Part shown: positions 46,812 through 58,135 of the stretch, piece by piece
How the letters are laid out: the number at the start of each line of letters is the position of its first letter
Position numbering within the stretch: the stretch's first letter is position 1
Origin: Gnetum montanum
Taxonomy: Eukaryota > Streptophyta > Gnetopsida > Gnetales > Gnetaceae
Direction of reading: 5' to 3'
Assembly: GCA_015680685.1 (NCBI GenBank)
Contig: MNCI01029221.1
Location: 12,566 to 76,565 of the forward strand
DNA length: 64,000 bases
Notes under the pieces: model-generated
Seen by the model: the letters and a program-made list of their open reading frames with translations, nothing else
Databases searched by the model: none
What the model was told of the DNA's origin: nothing
Position numbers and translations under genes: made by a program

Positions 46812-48363
46812 TTAGCTGGTGGCGATCTTGGCAAAATCATGGAGCACATGCTTCCCATTCAGCTTGCCAGACATATAGTGCTGCACATACTCCTTATGGA
46901 GAAATTTCCTGTAACGAGGAGCACCGTCCTGCATCACCAGTTCATGGGCAGGCTCCACGGCTGCGTCCATGGCGCTGCTGTAGAACACGGCCACGGAATG
47001 ACGGCCACAATCCTTGTTAGGGACAGCACGGTGCTCAACGCTCATATACCGTCCATTACTCATAACTTCAAGCAGGTCACCCACATTCACAACCAGTGCC
47101 CTCTTCACAGGCTGCACAGCCACCCACCGCCCGCAGTGGCGCACATGCAACCCTACGCAGTTGCTGTCCTGTAGCAGCGTGAGGCAGCTGCCGTCGGCAT
47201 GTGGCGACAGTCCCAGCACTAGCTCGGGCCGCGGGCACTGAGGATACATGTTAATCCTCATTCCCATAAATATATCATCATCAGCATCAATATTCTGATG
47301 CTCATCAGCATTAGCACTACCACCACAGCCAGAGCTGAGCATTTGGCTGTGGAAGTGGTTGGTGTGGAGGCCTAAATTAAGCGCCAGGGCTGAAAGGAGG
47401 AATCTGGCCAAGCCACGTATGTGGTGGGAATAGCATTTTACCGTATCTTCAAAGTGGGGAACGTTGCTGCTGGGCCATACTGACATGTCAACGTTGGAGT
47501 CTGGCGCCAGGCTGACTGTGAGCAAGTCGCCCCAGTCTAGCTTCTGGTTTTCATCCACCACAAACATCTGCCCGTAACCACCCGCAAAATGGTTTCCTGG
47601 CCGTGGTTTGTATCTGTAAGAGCAGAAATAAAGCAAGCTAATAATCCATGATGGTGATTTGAATCAAGTTTTAGATTCAATTTCCCTGGGCAAAGCTTAG
47701 TTACAGGTAAATTTCTTAAAACCGATTATGAGGTTGGTGTGGGCTTACATTCGATGTATTTAATTTCTACAAGAAAATTTAACGCAAGTCATGGCTTGAC
47801 AGGTTTAACTTACAGGTGGGTAACTTGGTTATGATTTATAAACGAAGTTTGTAAAAAGAATTTCTATCATCTTAATAAATCCAGGCCAGAGGGTTCAAGA
47901 GAATGAAATTAAGTACACCCCATTTCAGTTTATCTAAGAAAAGATTTTGATAATTGTTTGAGTACCTTTCCTTCTCCTCCAGGGGGAGCTCGAAGAAAGC
48001 CTTGGAAACTTGTAATATAGAGTCCATGAGCTCAGCTGGGATGGGATGCCATGATTGACGATTTGGAAGAATCCCCACTCTTGACAGGCCTTGGCTAACC
48101 TCTGCAATTCCTGCTGCTTGGTCTGCTCATTTCTCATGGCTGCCATATCTATCACTGGAATCTCTCCTTCAACATCAATCTTATCCAACCGAGGTCTCTC
48201 CTGGACTTCTCTGAGGTATTTCTCTGGCACCTGTTCTGGCTGAGAACTTGATACCTCCTTCACACTCTCTAATGTGCATATGAAGTTGTGTTGCAACTTC
48301 TCTTCGTTCTCTTCGTTTTCGGCAGCAGAAGCATCATTTGCAATCGCAGACGCCAGACGCCAT
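46812..48363 (-). pseudogene. 2-oxoglutarate/Fe(II)-dependent dioxygenase, two exons, frame-disrupted
   Basis: Exon 1 is 47966-48363 and exon 2 is 46812-47613, with a 352-bp intron (47614-47965) bounded by gtactc...cttacag. Joining them gives ...EKER-YKPRPG..., exactly as in SRG1-like plant dioxygenases. Exon 1 holds the N-terminal domain (IPVIDM, EWGFFQIVNHGIP, FFELPLEEKE). Exon 2 holds the double-stranded beta-helix with GYGQMFVV and LDWGD, the iron ligands HAD (about His267, Asp269) and EHRAV (His323), and the 2-oxoglutarate-binding RHS (Arg333, Ser335). Two short tandem duplications break the frame: agacgcc at 48348-48361, just after the ATG (48363-48361), and gggat at 48038-48047. Without them the model is exactly 396 codons, slightly longer than the usual ~360, with an N-terminal extension and an acidic insert near residues 230-245. 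Such enzymes are soluble oxidases of specialised metabolism or hormones; the substrate cannot be told. It is either a recent pseudogene or a gene with assembly errors. Confidence 0.85.
47614..47965 (-). other. Intron of the dioxygenase gene
   Basis: Donor AG|GTACTC at 47966/47965 and acceptor CTTACAG|A at 47614/47613 on the minus strand, preceded by a T-rich tract. The split codon AG|A restores Arg, followed by Tyr-Lys-Pro. Confidence 0.8.
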
Positions 48364-48741
48364 GATAGTAAAGAGAATCTTATGATCTCTATTGTCAAAG
48401 AGTCACCGAGCTGTGTTTACCCCGATGGCAAATGGGTTCCCTTCTATATGCTGGAGATTGGTGATTCCAGATAAATTTTCACAAACTGTTCACATTGGAT
48501 TCGGGAGCACCTACAGAAAAGCATCAAATTCGCAACGGGTAAGTATTTCATAATTTCCAATGAAATTTTGTCGATGAAATTTTGTCTAGATCTAAATGGT
48601 CGCCTTGCATTGCCTTGGTCTCCATGTCTGCACTGGTCTCCATGTCTGCACTGTGCAAAAAAATCTTACCTATTTTTTCCTGTTGAATCTTACCAGAAAC
48701 TTCATTTCATTGTTACGTGGCCAGCAGGCAACCAAGATTCA
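48364..48741 (-). promoter_or_regulatory. 5' flank of the dioxygenase gene
   Basis: Upstream region read leftwards. I see no convincing TATA box. It contains an 18-bp tandem duplication (tggtctccatgtctgcac, 48616-48633 and 48634-48651). Confidence 0.4.
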
Positions 48742-48834
48742 TGGCATTGGCATGACACAGATCACAGAACAGAAACAAGGGAGTGCGAAGATTCATGGCA
48801 TTGGCATGACACAGATCACAGAACAGAAACAAGG
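48734..48834. repeat. 54-bp tandem duplication
   Basis: Units start at 48734 and 48788 (aagattcatggcattggcat...). The second is about 47 bp. The period is a multiple of three, so a plus-strand frame shows a repeated KIHGIGMTQITEQKQG, but no gene model supports it. Confidence 0.85.
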
Positions 48835-49321
48835 GCAAACACACGGATATCACGATAAGCCTACCTTTGGTAACCCAAGACCAAAGGGCCAAGTTTGGGT
48901 CATACGGAAATCAAGTTTGGGACGGGGCGTGCGAGGAAAACATTGCATTTGCATGGCCTTTNTGTTGAACAAACTGTTCATGACTCATGACCCTGTTTTG
49001 CTTTTTCTTTTTTCGGCAGAGATACGAGAAAAAGAGCAAAAACCAGCAATGACCAATAAACACACGTGAACGTGTGAGTCGGCGGAACCTTTGACACTCC
49101 CAAAGGCCATGCAAATGCAATGTTTTCCTCGCACGCCCCGTCCCAAACTTGATTTCCGTATGACCCAAACTTGGCCCTTTGGTCTTGGGTTACCAAAGGT
49201 AGGCTTATCGTGATATCCGTGTGTTTGCCCTTGTTTCTGTTCTGTGATCTGTGTCATGCCAATGCCATGAATCTTCGCACTCCCTTGTTTCTGTTCTGTG
49301 ATCTGTGTCATGCCAATGCCA
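48742..49321. repeat. 220-bp inverted duplication between two single-N joins, likely misassembly
   Basis: 48742-48961 and 49102-49321 appear to be perfect reverse complements. The contig between N at 48962 and N at 49322 would, if flipped, overlap the left contig by 220 bp and extend it by about 139 bp. Confidence 0.85.
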
Positions 49322-49322
49322 N

Positions 49323-50379
49323 CTGTTAATTGGACCCACCAAGCTGAGCTCATAGGTTTGCAAATATTATTATTATTATCTTTTTTATAAGAGACCAAAA
49401 CTTTCCAATTTTCACTGGTTTTATCTTTTTAAAACGGTTCTGACCATGGCAAAGTGGCAAAGAGCAGGTTAGGTGCGCGATGGGTCTAAATATTTTCCGC
49501 TGTTACCATGCTGCACTCCCTTACTTTCAAAGGCTAAGCGATCATTACTTTACCCCATTCCATTATTAAAATAAACGACGTTGTTGAAAGGGACAACTCC
49601 AAGACGAGTTTACAACTCCAAGACCAGTTTTACAAATGCTATTTATTTTTCCTGTCTAAAGGCGACGCATCCATTTCTCGGGTCCAGATTCTCCTTATTG
49701 GTTATCTTTTAACATCAACTATTTTAAAATGGTAATTTTAAGTTCAAAGTTTTTTACCAATGTCCCGAAACCTCAACATTTAACATAACGTAGCAAGCCA
49801 TTCAACCAAAAGGTTGCTCCATATTACTTAGACGATAATAATGGAGAAGTGGAAACATGCTCTAAAATCAAAATCTAATCTAATTATATTTTTACTGGTA
49901 GAAACTTCAAAATGTAAACAAAAGTAATAGACAAAGTAAGTTAAGTCACCAATAATATTTTCATTAATGCTTTGCCAAAAGTTATTACAAATTTTAGAGT
50001 TCTAATTCTAAGCATGTTGTCTGGTTACCCTTTCATTTTAATGAAAAAATATTTTTTGTATCATATCATGATAATGAACTCATCATTTGGAATAATGGTA
50101 AGGTGTTCGTTTCTCAAGTTGAAGACTTGGGTTTGAGCCTTGGGTGCAGTCACTTGAAGAGGGTAGGCTTTCATCTACCAACTCTCCTAGGACTCTATGT
50201 AGTAGGATAAGCATTTGTGGCTCTAGGTGATGATCTTTTTATCATGATGAAGAAACAACCCAAATGAATTTTAATATCTCATTTTATATAGTCACCTTAG
50301 CTTCAAAGACTCATTTCTAGTATGATGAGCATATGAAAAAAGGTTGCTACATTAATGTTATAGGAAAGTTACCAAAAGG
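49323..50379. other. Intergenic AT-rich DNA
   Basis: No gene, element end or RNA recognised. A short TTA microsatellite is at 49366-49380. It separates the dioxygenase upstream region from segment copy C. Confidence 0.5.
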
Positions 50380-53211
50380 AATATTAAAGATGAAATTTAA
50401 AAAAATAATTGAAGATGATTTGAAGAAACTATAAATAAATAAATATCTAGCTCCTCATAGAGGCAATTGGTGAAAAAGAGCTCATGTAGCTGATCCTGCT
50501 TTGTTGGGACAAGGCTAGGATGATGATGGTTACTTAACAAAATTTTTGCCTAATCCCTTGGTAATTTTCATCCAACAATGAATACAAAAAGTAATGATAA
50601 GTTTGGGGTGATTTTCTTAGTTTATTTTATTGGACTCTCTTCTTATAACTTTAGTTAAAATGTTGATTGACATTGATGTGGAATTTTAAATCTCTATTAA
50701 GGAATCTAAATTACAAAAACATTGCTCAAGACCCTATTTTGTAGGAGTTGTCTAAACTTGCTTTCATCTTCTTTGACTTTAATCAAAACCTTAGCCAACA
50801 CTTTATACATGCTCATTATGAAATGAAAAAAAAAACTAAGTAATGAGTAGGAAAAAAACCTAAGAAATATACACATATTGAAGTTAAAGAAAACTAAAAA
50901 AAAATGAAATAGAAAATAAAAATGAAACCAAAAAACAAGAGAAAACAATAGAAATTGAATTTTAAAAACAAAAAATAAAAAAAATAATAAACAAAATGAA
51001 AACAAAAAGATGAAAAATAATAAAAATAAAAAACCAAATCAAAACCTAAAGAAAACAAGGTCAAAACAAAGGAGGGAAAATGAAATGAAAACCACATATA
51101 TGGAATTTTGAAAATGAAGAAATAATCAAAATCCAAAAAGAAATCAAAGTCAATTAAAAACAAAACAACAAAAATGGAATTATAAAAACCATAAAGACTA
51201 ATGCTTTGGTAGTGTTAGATCCTTTTGAAAATCAAAGGAGATGGTTTAGATTGCACCATGCTAATTGATAACACAACGTTCTTACTAGAGAGACATATCC
51301 CATGTATCCATGCACCATGGATAACTGATAACACAATCTTGCCATGTGAACGATGATTTAGATGGTTTCTAAAACATGTATCATGCATCCATGGTTCTAG
51401 ATGTTCCTCTATGTGGTCCTAATGTGCTATTACCCGTGGACATGGATCTCCATACCTCATCCACTCCTTGTCTCATCTCTACCCTTGTCTCAGAGAGCAG
51501 CTCAACAACCCCTCAACACCCAATTCCATGGCCAAATCAAATAAGCTCTTCATTTGTCAATTCCTTCTTGTCGTTGCATGCCTTAATGTACCAGTCCGAA
51601 CTGGGAAGAAATTATTTATTAAACTGGGAAGAAATTATTTATTAAATCAAAGATACCATGCCATGGTGCCTTCCTGCCTGGGATTAGGTGGTACCTGCAC
51701 GAGAAATGCGTTTTCAGAGTGTCACGTGAATTTGCTACCGAAATCACGATGTTGAAATGACAGCCATAATTTTGAATCGAAGCTCCCGTGAAAAGTTTTG
51801 GCGGTAATGTAAATCGAGAATCCTTTGACGAAGCCTCTACCAAACACCGCCACGTTTGAGTGGAATGTCACCTCTAATTTTAATGATACTGCAATATACT
51901 GAGTCTATTGCAGGTACACGTGCTGCTTCTATTTTGCACAGCATTCCACGTTCGGTGAAACTGAAACGCGGTCCCACTTTTTACGGCTTTAACCATCATG
52001 CTTATTCCTGACAGGAATTGGTTTGGGAAACCATTTTAATGGTTATTTTTATCATTTAAATTAGACTCCAAAATGCTATTTTTTACATTTAATGTTTATT
52101 AATGCAAATCAAAGTCACATGAAACTAGTTATTTGGGACTGTAAACAGAGTTTGACATCCTGACCTTTGGTTATAATGCTTTCGGTGTATACCATATAAT
52201 CCTAAGTATATTTGTTTGATCATGTTAACAAAGAAGGGAAAAATGGTTTAGTAAAAAAAGTAAAAGAGTAGTAGGGCAATTTGGGAAAAGGGACAGGTAA
52301 AGGTTTAGTTTTACAATTTTATAATGAAGTGTTAGTTTAGTGCTAAAGATGTTGAGCTGGTAACCCAAAATCATAAGTTTAATCTGAAATTGAAATTAGC
52401 CCTATATATCTAAAGGATCTGAGTAGACATAAACAAAAAGAATAAATTATTCATAATAAATAAGATGGAAATAAAAAACTGTGGAAGGGAAAAAAGTTAG
52501 TTAAACTAAAACAATAAAACTTAAGTCTTCAACCATCTTGTAATTGTAAAGCATAGATGAAAACCCACAACATAAATTTTTTAAAAAATAGTTCAAATAA
52601 AGGAAAACCCATGTTTAGAAAATAAAATTAAGTGCAGATACGTAAAAACCTATACTTAAAAATAAAATAATTAAAAGTAGAGAAAGGGAGAAAACACAAA
52701 ACAACTACATTCCGTTGTTTATCAAGCCGTGAAGAATCAAACTTAAAAGACCTTTCCATTTTTGAGCATTAATAAACTAGAAATTTTAACGAGTAGATAA
52801 ACAAAACCAATTATTTATTGTTCAACAAAATAGCAAACACTATTAATCAGTAACATACGGATCAAATTCTTTTAAAACTTGATTACACTTTAATCAATCT
52901 TGTCCATATCACTTCTTCTAGTAGTTGGACCATTGAAGATACCATCCATAGCACAACACGTATAAGCATTTCAGATAGTCCATAATTTTGAGTGTTATGT
53001 AAAGGTGTATCCTTTTTCCCCTAAGATGGTATCATAAATTGACTACACAAACACATTGTAACCCAAAAATGATAGAATTAGATGCTTTATTCGGATATTT
53101 AATCCTTTAGTACCTATGGTTGCGTACACGCTACCTTGTTTCATATCTTCAGCGATATAAGCTATAACCATTAAGCTATTGAGAAGACTGCAATTACGTC
53201 CACACAATGCT
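50380..53211. repeat. Segment copy C, 3' flank of a dioxygenase copy
   Basis: Aligns with copy B from 43940 to 46811, including the A-rich stretch (50820-51180), the GC-richer block (51800-51990) and the sequence near 52900-53100 just downstream of the gene. An insertion of about 83 bp (53107-53189) is absent from copy B. No local tandem duplications are seen here other than a short 24-bp one near 51601-51648 (actgggaagaaattatttatta twice). Confidence 0.75.
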
Positions 53212-53348
53212 TTATCTAGTGGCCATCTTGGCAAAGTCATGTATCACATGCTTCCCATTCAGCTTGCTAGACATACAGTGTTGCACGTACTCCTTATGGA
53301 GAAACCTCCTATAACAAGGAGCACCGTCCTGCTTCACCAGCTCATGGG
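53212..53348 (-). pseudogene. C-terminal fragment of a dioxygenase copy
   Basis: The minus strand encodes about 45 C-terminal residues matching the copy B enzyme (HELVKQDGAPCYRRFLHKEY, then KLNGKHVIHDFAKMATR and stop TAA at 53212-53214). Homology ends at 53348, after ctcatggg, where unrelated DNA starting tgtaccgtcc begins, consistent with an insertion. All catalytic residues lie upstream and are absent here. Confidence 0.85.
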
Positions 53349-54565
53349 TGTACCGTCCGAAATCGTTGGTCTTCGGCTGGAAGGAAACAGAGACCGTGGG
53401 ATCACGGGACACGCACAGAAGACCCTACCTTCACTTGAGGGTGAGCTGGAATGGACGAAGGTAGAGTACCTTGGGTGGTCTGCACGCGGATCAGACAAGG
53501 ATTTCCCCAAATGTACACCGAGGTGCTATACGCTGGGTTATATGTAAACGGCGTAACGGGCGTAAAACAGAACGTAAACAGCGTAAACAGAGCGTAAACG
53601 TAAAGAGAACGTAAACAGAATACATGCAAAAATTAGTGCAAACTATAACAGATTTTAGGAGGAAAATGTAACAATGGTATTTCAAAATAAGAGTTACAAT
53701 GCACCGGTCTAACGCAGTTGTGGCTTTGACACAAGGTGGACGAACAACCCCGGTGGATGCAGGATGACTGTGGGCTGGTTCAATCTGTAGGCATAGCGTA
53801 TAGATGCTGTATGCTCAGCGTACAGGGTTGATGTCCAGCGTATAAGGTCTCTGCTCTGGTTCTCAGCGTCTTTCTTTTTTTCTCTGGTTTGCTCAAAATT
53901 GCCGACCGACCTTAATCTTGTGGAAAATTGGGGCTTTTATACAGGTTTTGGTCGTTAGACTCGGGTTGGGTGACACGTGGTGCGTTGACCGGGTGCAAAA
54001 CAATGATATTTTACAAGTATTCAACATGTTACATTTGTTGGGTGTATATGTTGGGCGTATACGCAGTATCAGGCGGGTGTAGATTATGGGCGTATACGTT
54101 ATGAATGCCGGGCGTATACGCTGGACGTATACGCTGATGGACGCTGGGCGTATACGCTGGTGGACGCTGGGCGTATATGCTGATGGATGTTGGGTGTATA
54201 CGCTGGACATATACGTTGATGGTTGCTTTGTTCGTCTAAATTGCTACCTTGTACCGAATCTTGCTCTTCCGTGCTGTTTCCATCTTCGGGGATTGCATGC
54301 CAGACGTATTCATCAATTGTACCTGCTGAGCATACATGTGAGGCGTCTATGTTGGGTGCATACACTAGGCGTATATGCTGTGAACATCGAGCGTATACAC
54401 TGAGAATGTCGTGCGTATACGCTGAGGATATGAGCTTGAGCATATACGCTGGGCGTGTACGCTGCGAATGTAAACTGAGGTGTATACGCTGGGCGTATAC
54501 GCTGAGGGTGCATACTTAGTGAAAATTAAGTATCTTGATCTCCGAAGTTGCCGTGTTTGATACCA
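53349..54565 (-). repeat. LTR-like or leader block rich in GCGTATACGC motifs
   Basis: It begins TGTA at the junction with the dioxygenase fragment. A minus-strand TATA box (TATAAAA, 53935-53941) separates a motif-rich right side (54050-54520, many GCGTATACGC variants, at least five exact) from a left side with gcgtaaac repeats (53550-53615). Minus frames here (for example 54099-54443) translate the repeat as SAYTPSVYA-like peptides and are not genes. It may be an LTR of the adjacent Tat-type element; a matching partner was not found. Confidence 0.45.
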
Positions 54566-56010
54566 GATGTAGCTGTGGCCGTCTGTGGGTCACGGGGACC
54601 TACTTCTTTGTTGGATAAGTATTGAGCTCAAAGTTTTGTGGTGTTTCATTGGCCCCTCTTTGTTGACACTTGGAGGAATCGACCCGAGAAGCGTCGACAA
54701 AGAAGTGCAAAACACTACAAACAACTCGATAAAGACCGTCCTTGGCCACCTGACTAGACATCATCGCACCGTTTTCCGTAGTACATAGGATTGGAAAAGT
54801 GAAATCTGTAGCTGGTAGGAAAATGGAGATTGTGGGGACTGGTAACTGAGCAAGGGATTGTGCTTGGTAAAGGGGATGCACTGGTGTGTATCATGCTGAT
54901 CCTTGTCAATAGCTATTGTTTAGCAGACTCGGAATTAAGCCATGCAATGTGCGTCCTTTGACGGAACAAGACTCTTGGTTAGTGTCCAAGGGGACTTGTT
55001 GGCGAGACCAAAGCCACGCAATGATGTGTTGAATTCTTTGGAGGAACAAGGCCTTTGTTTAGTGTTTAAGGGGGGAGCCTGTTGGCGGAGAGCCAAAGCC
55101 ATGCAACAGAATTTCACTCGATTGTTTTTTGTCATGAGTATTTTTTTCCAAGATGACTGTCGTCTTGCCTCTTGTTTTATGTGGGAGGAGATAACGGTTT
55201 TTTTTTTTTTTTTTTGCAAACGTTTGGTCTTGTACTCATGTTCAAGTGCTATGTTGTGTGTTGCAACTGCTTAAAGGTGTTACAGTGCGCAACAACATGC
55301 TTAAAGTTTTGAGTGTATTGGGTGTATCAGAGGTGTGACTGAGTAAAGTATGTCGATGAATAGATGGGAAATGTACCGGGAAATGGAGATGTACTAGTAA
55401 ATGGTTTGATTGAGTCTTGCCACGTGTGCTGTGGACAACGTCTCACCTTGCTACTTATGACAAAGTGCATTCTTGTGCAAAAACCTTTGAGTGTCATCCT
55501 GCAAACACAACGCCAAGAAGACATAAAAACCACTATTGAGTAAGTGAGCTTAGACTTAAACAGCAACTGACGAAACAAAGGCACTGAATGGGATGTCGGT
55601 GGTTGGCCGCAATGTTGTTAGGATCGGCCGACGGCGAGCGATGTAGTGGCTCTGATGAAGTTTGAACGCAACCATTGAGGAACCAGAGATGAACTTGCCA
55701 ATTTATAGTCTTAGCGGACTATCATGGGTTAGTTTTGTGTCATAACTTGTTGGACATTGCCCGTTTTAGCGTCGTAGCAGACGGTACATTGCTAGTTTTT
55801 AGTCTTGGCGGACCGCGAAGAGGCAAACTAGTTTATAGTCTTAGCGGACTCTAATGAATGCAACTGTGGTAGTTTACCATCATACCGGACGGGTGCTAGT
55901 TTATTGTCATTGCAAACATTGTGTGGTATCAGTTTACCGTCATGATTCCAGGACAAGCTGTGGTATCATTTTTAAGTCATGATTCCAGGACTCGCACGTA
56001 CCTGACTATA
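54566..56010 (-). repeat. 3' region of the Tat-type element, tandem-repeat-rich
   Basis: Contains an imperfect ~75-80 bp tandem (54940-55098, ending in tggcg..agagccaaag units), a T run (55199-55215), a minus-strand TATA box (TATAAAT, 55701-55707) and a loose repeat of tagttta(t)agtcttagcggact (55690-55990). Variable tandem repeats between pol and the 3' LTR are known for Tat-lineage elements. A TGGTATCA word (minus strand, 54558-54565) resembles an initiator-tRNA primer site next to TGTA at 54568, which complicates the LTR assignment. Confidence 0.45.
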
Positions 56011-56029
56011 GTCAGACGTGGAATGGCTT

Positions 56030-57400
56030 CAGGAACGAATGATTGGTTGGATTTCCAAGCTCGTTTCCTTCTGTATCAGCTAGCTTGAATGCTCCATTGT
56101 CATATGCTTTGGTGACCAAGTAGGGCCCTTCCTAGTTAGCTGAGAATTTTTCCGAGTGTTCCCGAACGGCTTTAAGTATAAGGTCGCCTTCTTTGATGGG
56201 TTGCTTATGAATGTCGTGCCAATGGCATTGCCGTTGTTGTTTTTGATACCACTCAATTTGATCGAGCGCACGTAAGCGTTCCTCTTCCACCGATTCCAGG
56301 TCAATGATGCATAAGTCATTATTCTACCCTTCGTTGAGGAGTCCGGAAAGTGTGATCCTTAAAGATAGTACCTGTAATTCCAGAGGTAAAACAGCTTTTG
56401 AATCATAAACAAGACTATATGGCGTTTTACCTGTTGAAGTCCGATGTGTCATATGATATGCCCATAATGCATATACCAATTGTTCGTGCCATCTCCTCTT
56501 GCTTTGAGTAAGCATCCTTTTAAGTATTGTGATGATGGTTTTGTTTGTTGCTTCTACTTGCCCATTGCTCTGAGGGTAGTAAAAAGATGAAAACGAGTTT
56601 TTGATCCCCAGACTTTCATAGAAAGTTTTGGTTTCGGCACTGCTAAATTGTGGCCCATTGTCAGTGATGATAGTCATGGGAATGCCAAAACGGGTTACAA
56701 TATTTTCGAGAATGAAGTTGCATACGTGTTTAGACGTGGTTTTTCGAAGGGGAATAGCCTCTACCCACTTCGTGAAATATTCTGTTGCAATTATAATGAA
56801 ACTATGCCCTGCAGAAGATGAGGGTGTTATTGGTCCGATAAGGTCCAACCCCCACTTTTGGAAAGGCCACGTGATTTGTGCTGTATGCAACTCATTTGGT
56901 GGGACGTGGATCAAATTACCATGTCTTTGACAGGTACTACATGTTTTAGCCCTAGAGAGACAATCATACTCCATATGTGGCCAATAATAGCTTAGGTGTC
57001 TTATTTTTGTTGCCATTGCTTTAGGCGCTATGTGTCCTCCGCATAGTCCATCATGTACTTGCTCGACGATGGTTTGGGAGTCAGTACTACTAATGCATGT
57101 TAGCAATATACCTTCGTAGGATCGACGACACAATGTGTCCCCTACCAGTGTATATTGTCGAGAACGCTTTCGTATTGCGTCCTTTGGTGCATTCGTTAGA
57201 TGTCGCGGGGTTTTGTCGCGTAGAAGGTACTCTTTTATGTCATCATACGATTCTACGGTGTGTGTTGTGCTAACAGATGCGATTGGTAATGCATCAAGGG
57301 TATCGGTTATTGGTTTGGCACAACTAGTTATGGAGCTTGGCAACGTATGGAACATGTCAGGTAGTATGTTTAAGGCTAAGGTGGCCAGTGTGTCCACGAT
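56030..57400 (-). pseudogene. Tat-type integrase
   Basis: Most of it lies in one open minus frame (56324-57496). The HHCC zinc region shows CGGHIAPKAMATKIRH and CSTCQRHG. The DDE core shows WGLDLIGPI (Asp), TDNGPQFSS (Asp) and SNGQVEATNK (Glu), so all three acidic residues are intact. A frameshift near 56330 moves the C-terminal part (ALDQIEWYQKQQRQ, then a GPYLV string near 56110) into another frame, with one stop. The strand would place it downstream of RT and both RNase H domains, the order expected for Tat elements. Confidence 0.8.
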
Positions 57401-58063
57401 GGTATTATCATTTCTAGAGATGTGTTGCACATCAATGTTTTCGAATCGCTTCATTAAGTGTTTTGCCAGGTCACAGTATGGATGTAAATGTTGCACTTTA
57501 CATGTATAAATATCTATGACTTGGTTTAAGACCAGTTACGAGTCTCCTCTGACCACAAGTCATGTGATATCTAAAGCTAGTGCTGCCGCAAGACCTCTAA
57601 GGAGACCTTTGTATTTTGCTATGTTGTTGGTACAGTGAAAGTTGAAACGATAGGCAAAGGGTCTGATCTCCCCAGAGGGATAGGTGATGACGGTAGCAGC
57701 ACTTCCCCCTCGAGAGGTGGATGCTCCATCAAAGTTTAGAATGACGTCGTAGTCATTGGGCACCATGTCTATTGCACTTATATTCTCATCTGGAAATTCT
57801 GGCTCTATTGTCGCTCGATCATGCATTGGTGACGTAGTTAGTTGATTTGCTATGGCCTGACCCTTGACTGACGATTGTGCTATGTAGTGCAGGTCAAACT
57901 CTGCTATCATGGCTTTCCAATGGGCTATCCTACTTGACTCGTAAATATTTCCAGTGATGGCTCTGAGCACATTATCCTTGCAAATTATGTTAACTTGATT
58001 CTGGAAGAGGTAATGTCGCCATTTCTTTAAAGAAAAGACCAAAGCTAAACCCGACTTCTCCAC
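57400..58063 (-). pseudogene. RNase H tail plus second (archaeal-type) RNase H
   Basis: The frame 57560-58063 starts with the end of the gypsy RNase H (ALVFSLKKWRHYL, then IICKDNVLRAI) and continues into a second RNase H beginning VILNFDGASTSRGG, with NIAKYKGLLRGL (usual Asn-Ile-Ala-Glu-Tyr; the catalytic Glu is Lys here). After a break near 57500-57560 it ends with the DVQHISRNDNTIVDTLA tail in the integrase frame (Asp retained). A second RNase H after the first is characteristic of the Tat lineage. Confidence 0.75.
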
Positions 58064-58135
58064 CTCGTTATACTTTTTCTCGTGGGCAACTAATGCATGG
58101 CTTAAGTAATAGACAGGGACTTCGGTTCCATCATG

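Noticed and set aside
46739-47241. Plus-strand ORFs opposite the dioxygenase exon 2
   Set aside because: They are antisense shadows of a GC-richer coding exon whose minus frame has clear family motifs.
47934-48398. Dioxygenase start at 48398
   Set aside because: That codon is TTG. The ATG at 48363 fits once the 7-bp duplication is recognised and gives a frame-consistent model.
48596-49069. Plus-strand ORF with an 18-residue repeat (KIHGIGMTQITEQKQG)
   Set aside because: It crosses the single N at 48962 and a misoriented contig, and it lies antisense to the dioxygenase 5' flank. The repeat is explained by a 54-bp DNA duplication.
54099-54443. ORFs with repeated SAYTPSVYA-like peptides on the minus strand and GVYA-like on the plus strand
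   Set aside because: Both strands are open because the GCGTATACGC repeat lacks stops; these are by-products of the repeat.
56628-57509. Plus-strand ORFs 56628-56930 and 57135-57509
   Set aside because: They are shadows opposite the integrase, which has the HHCC and DDE motifs on the minus strand.
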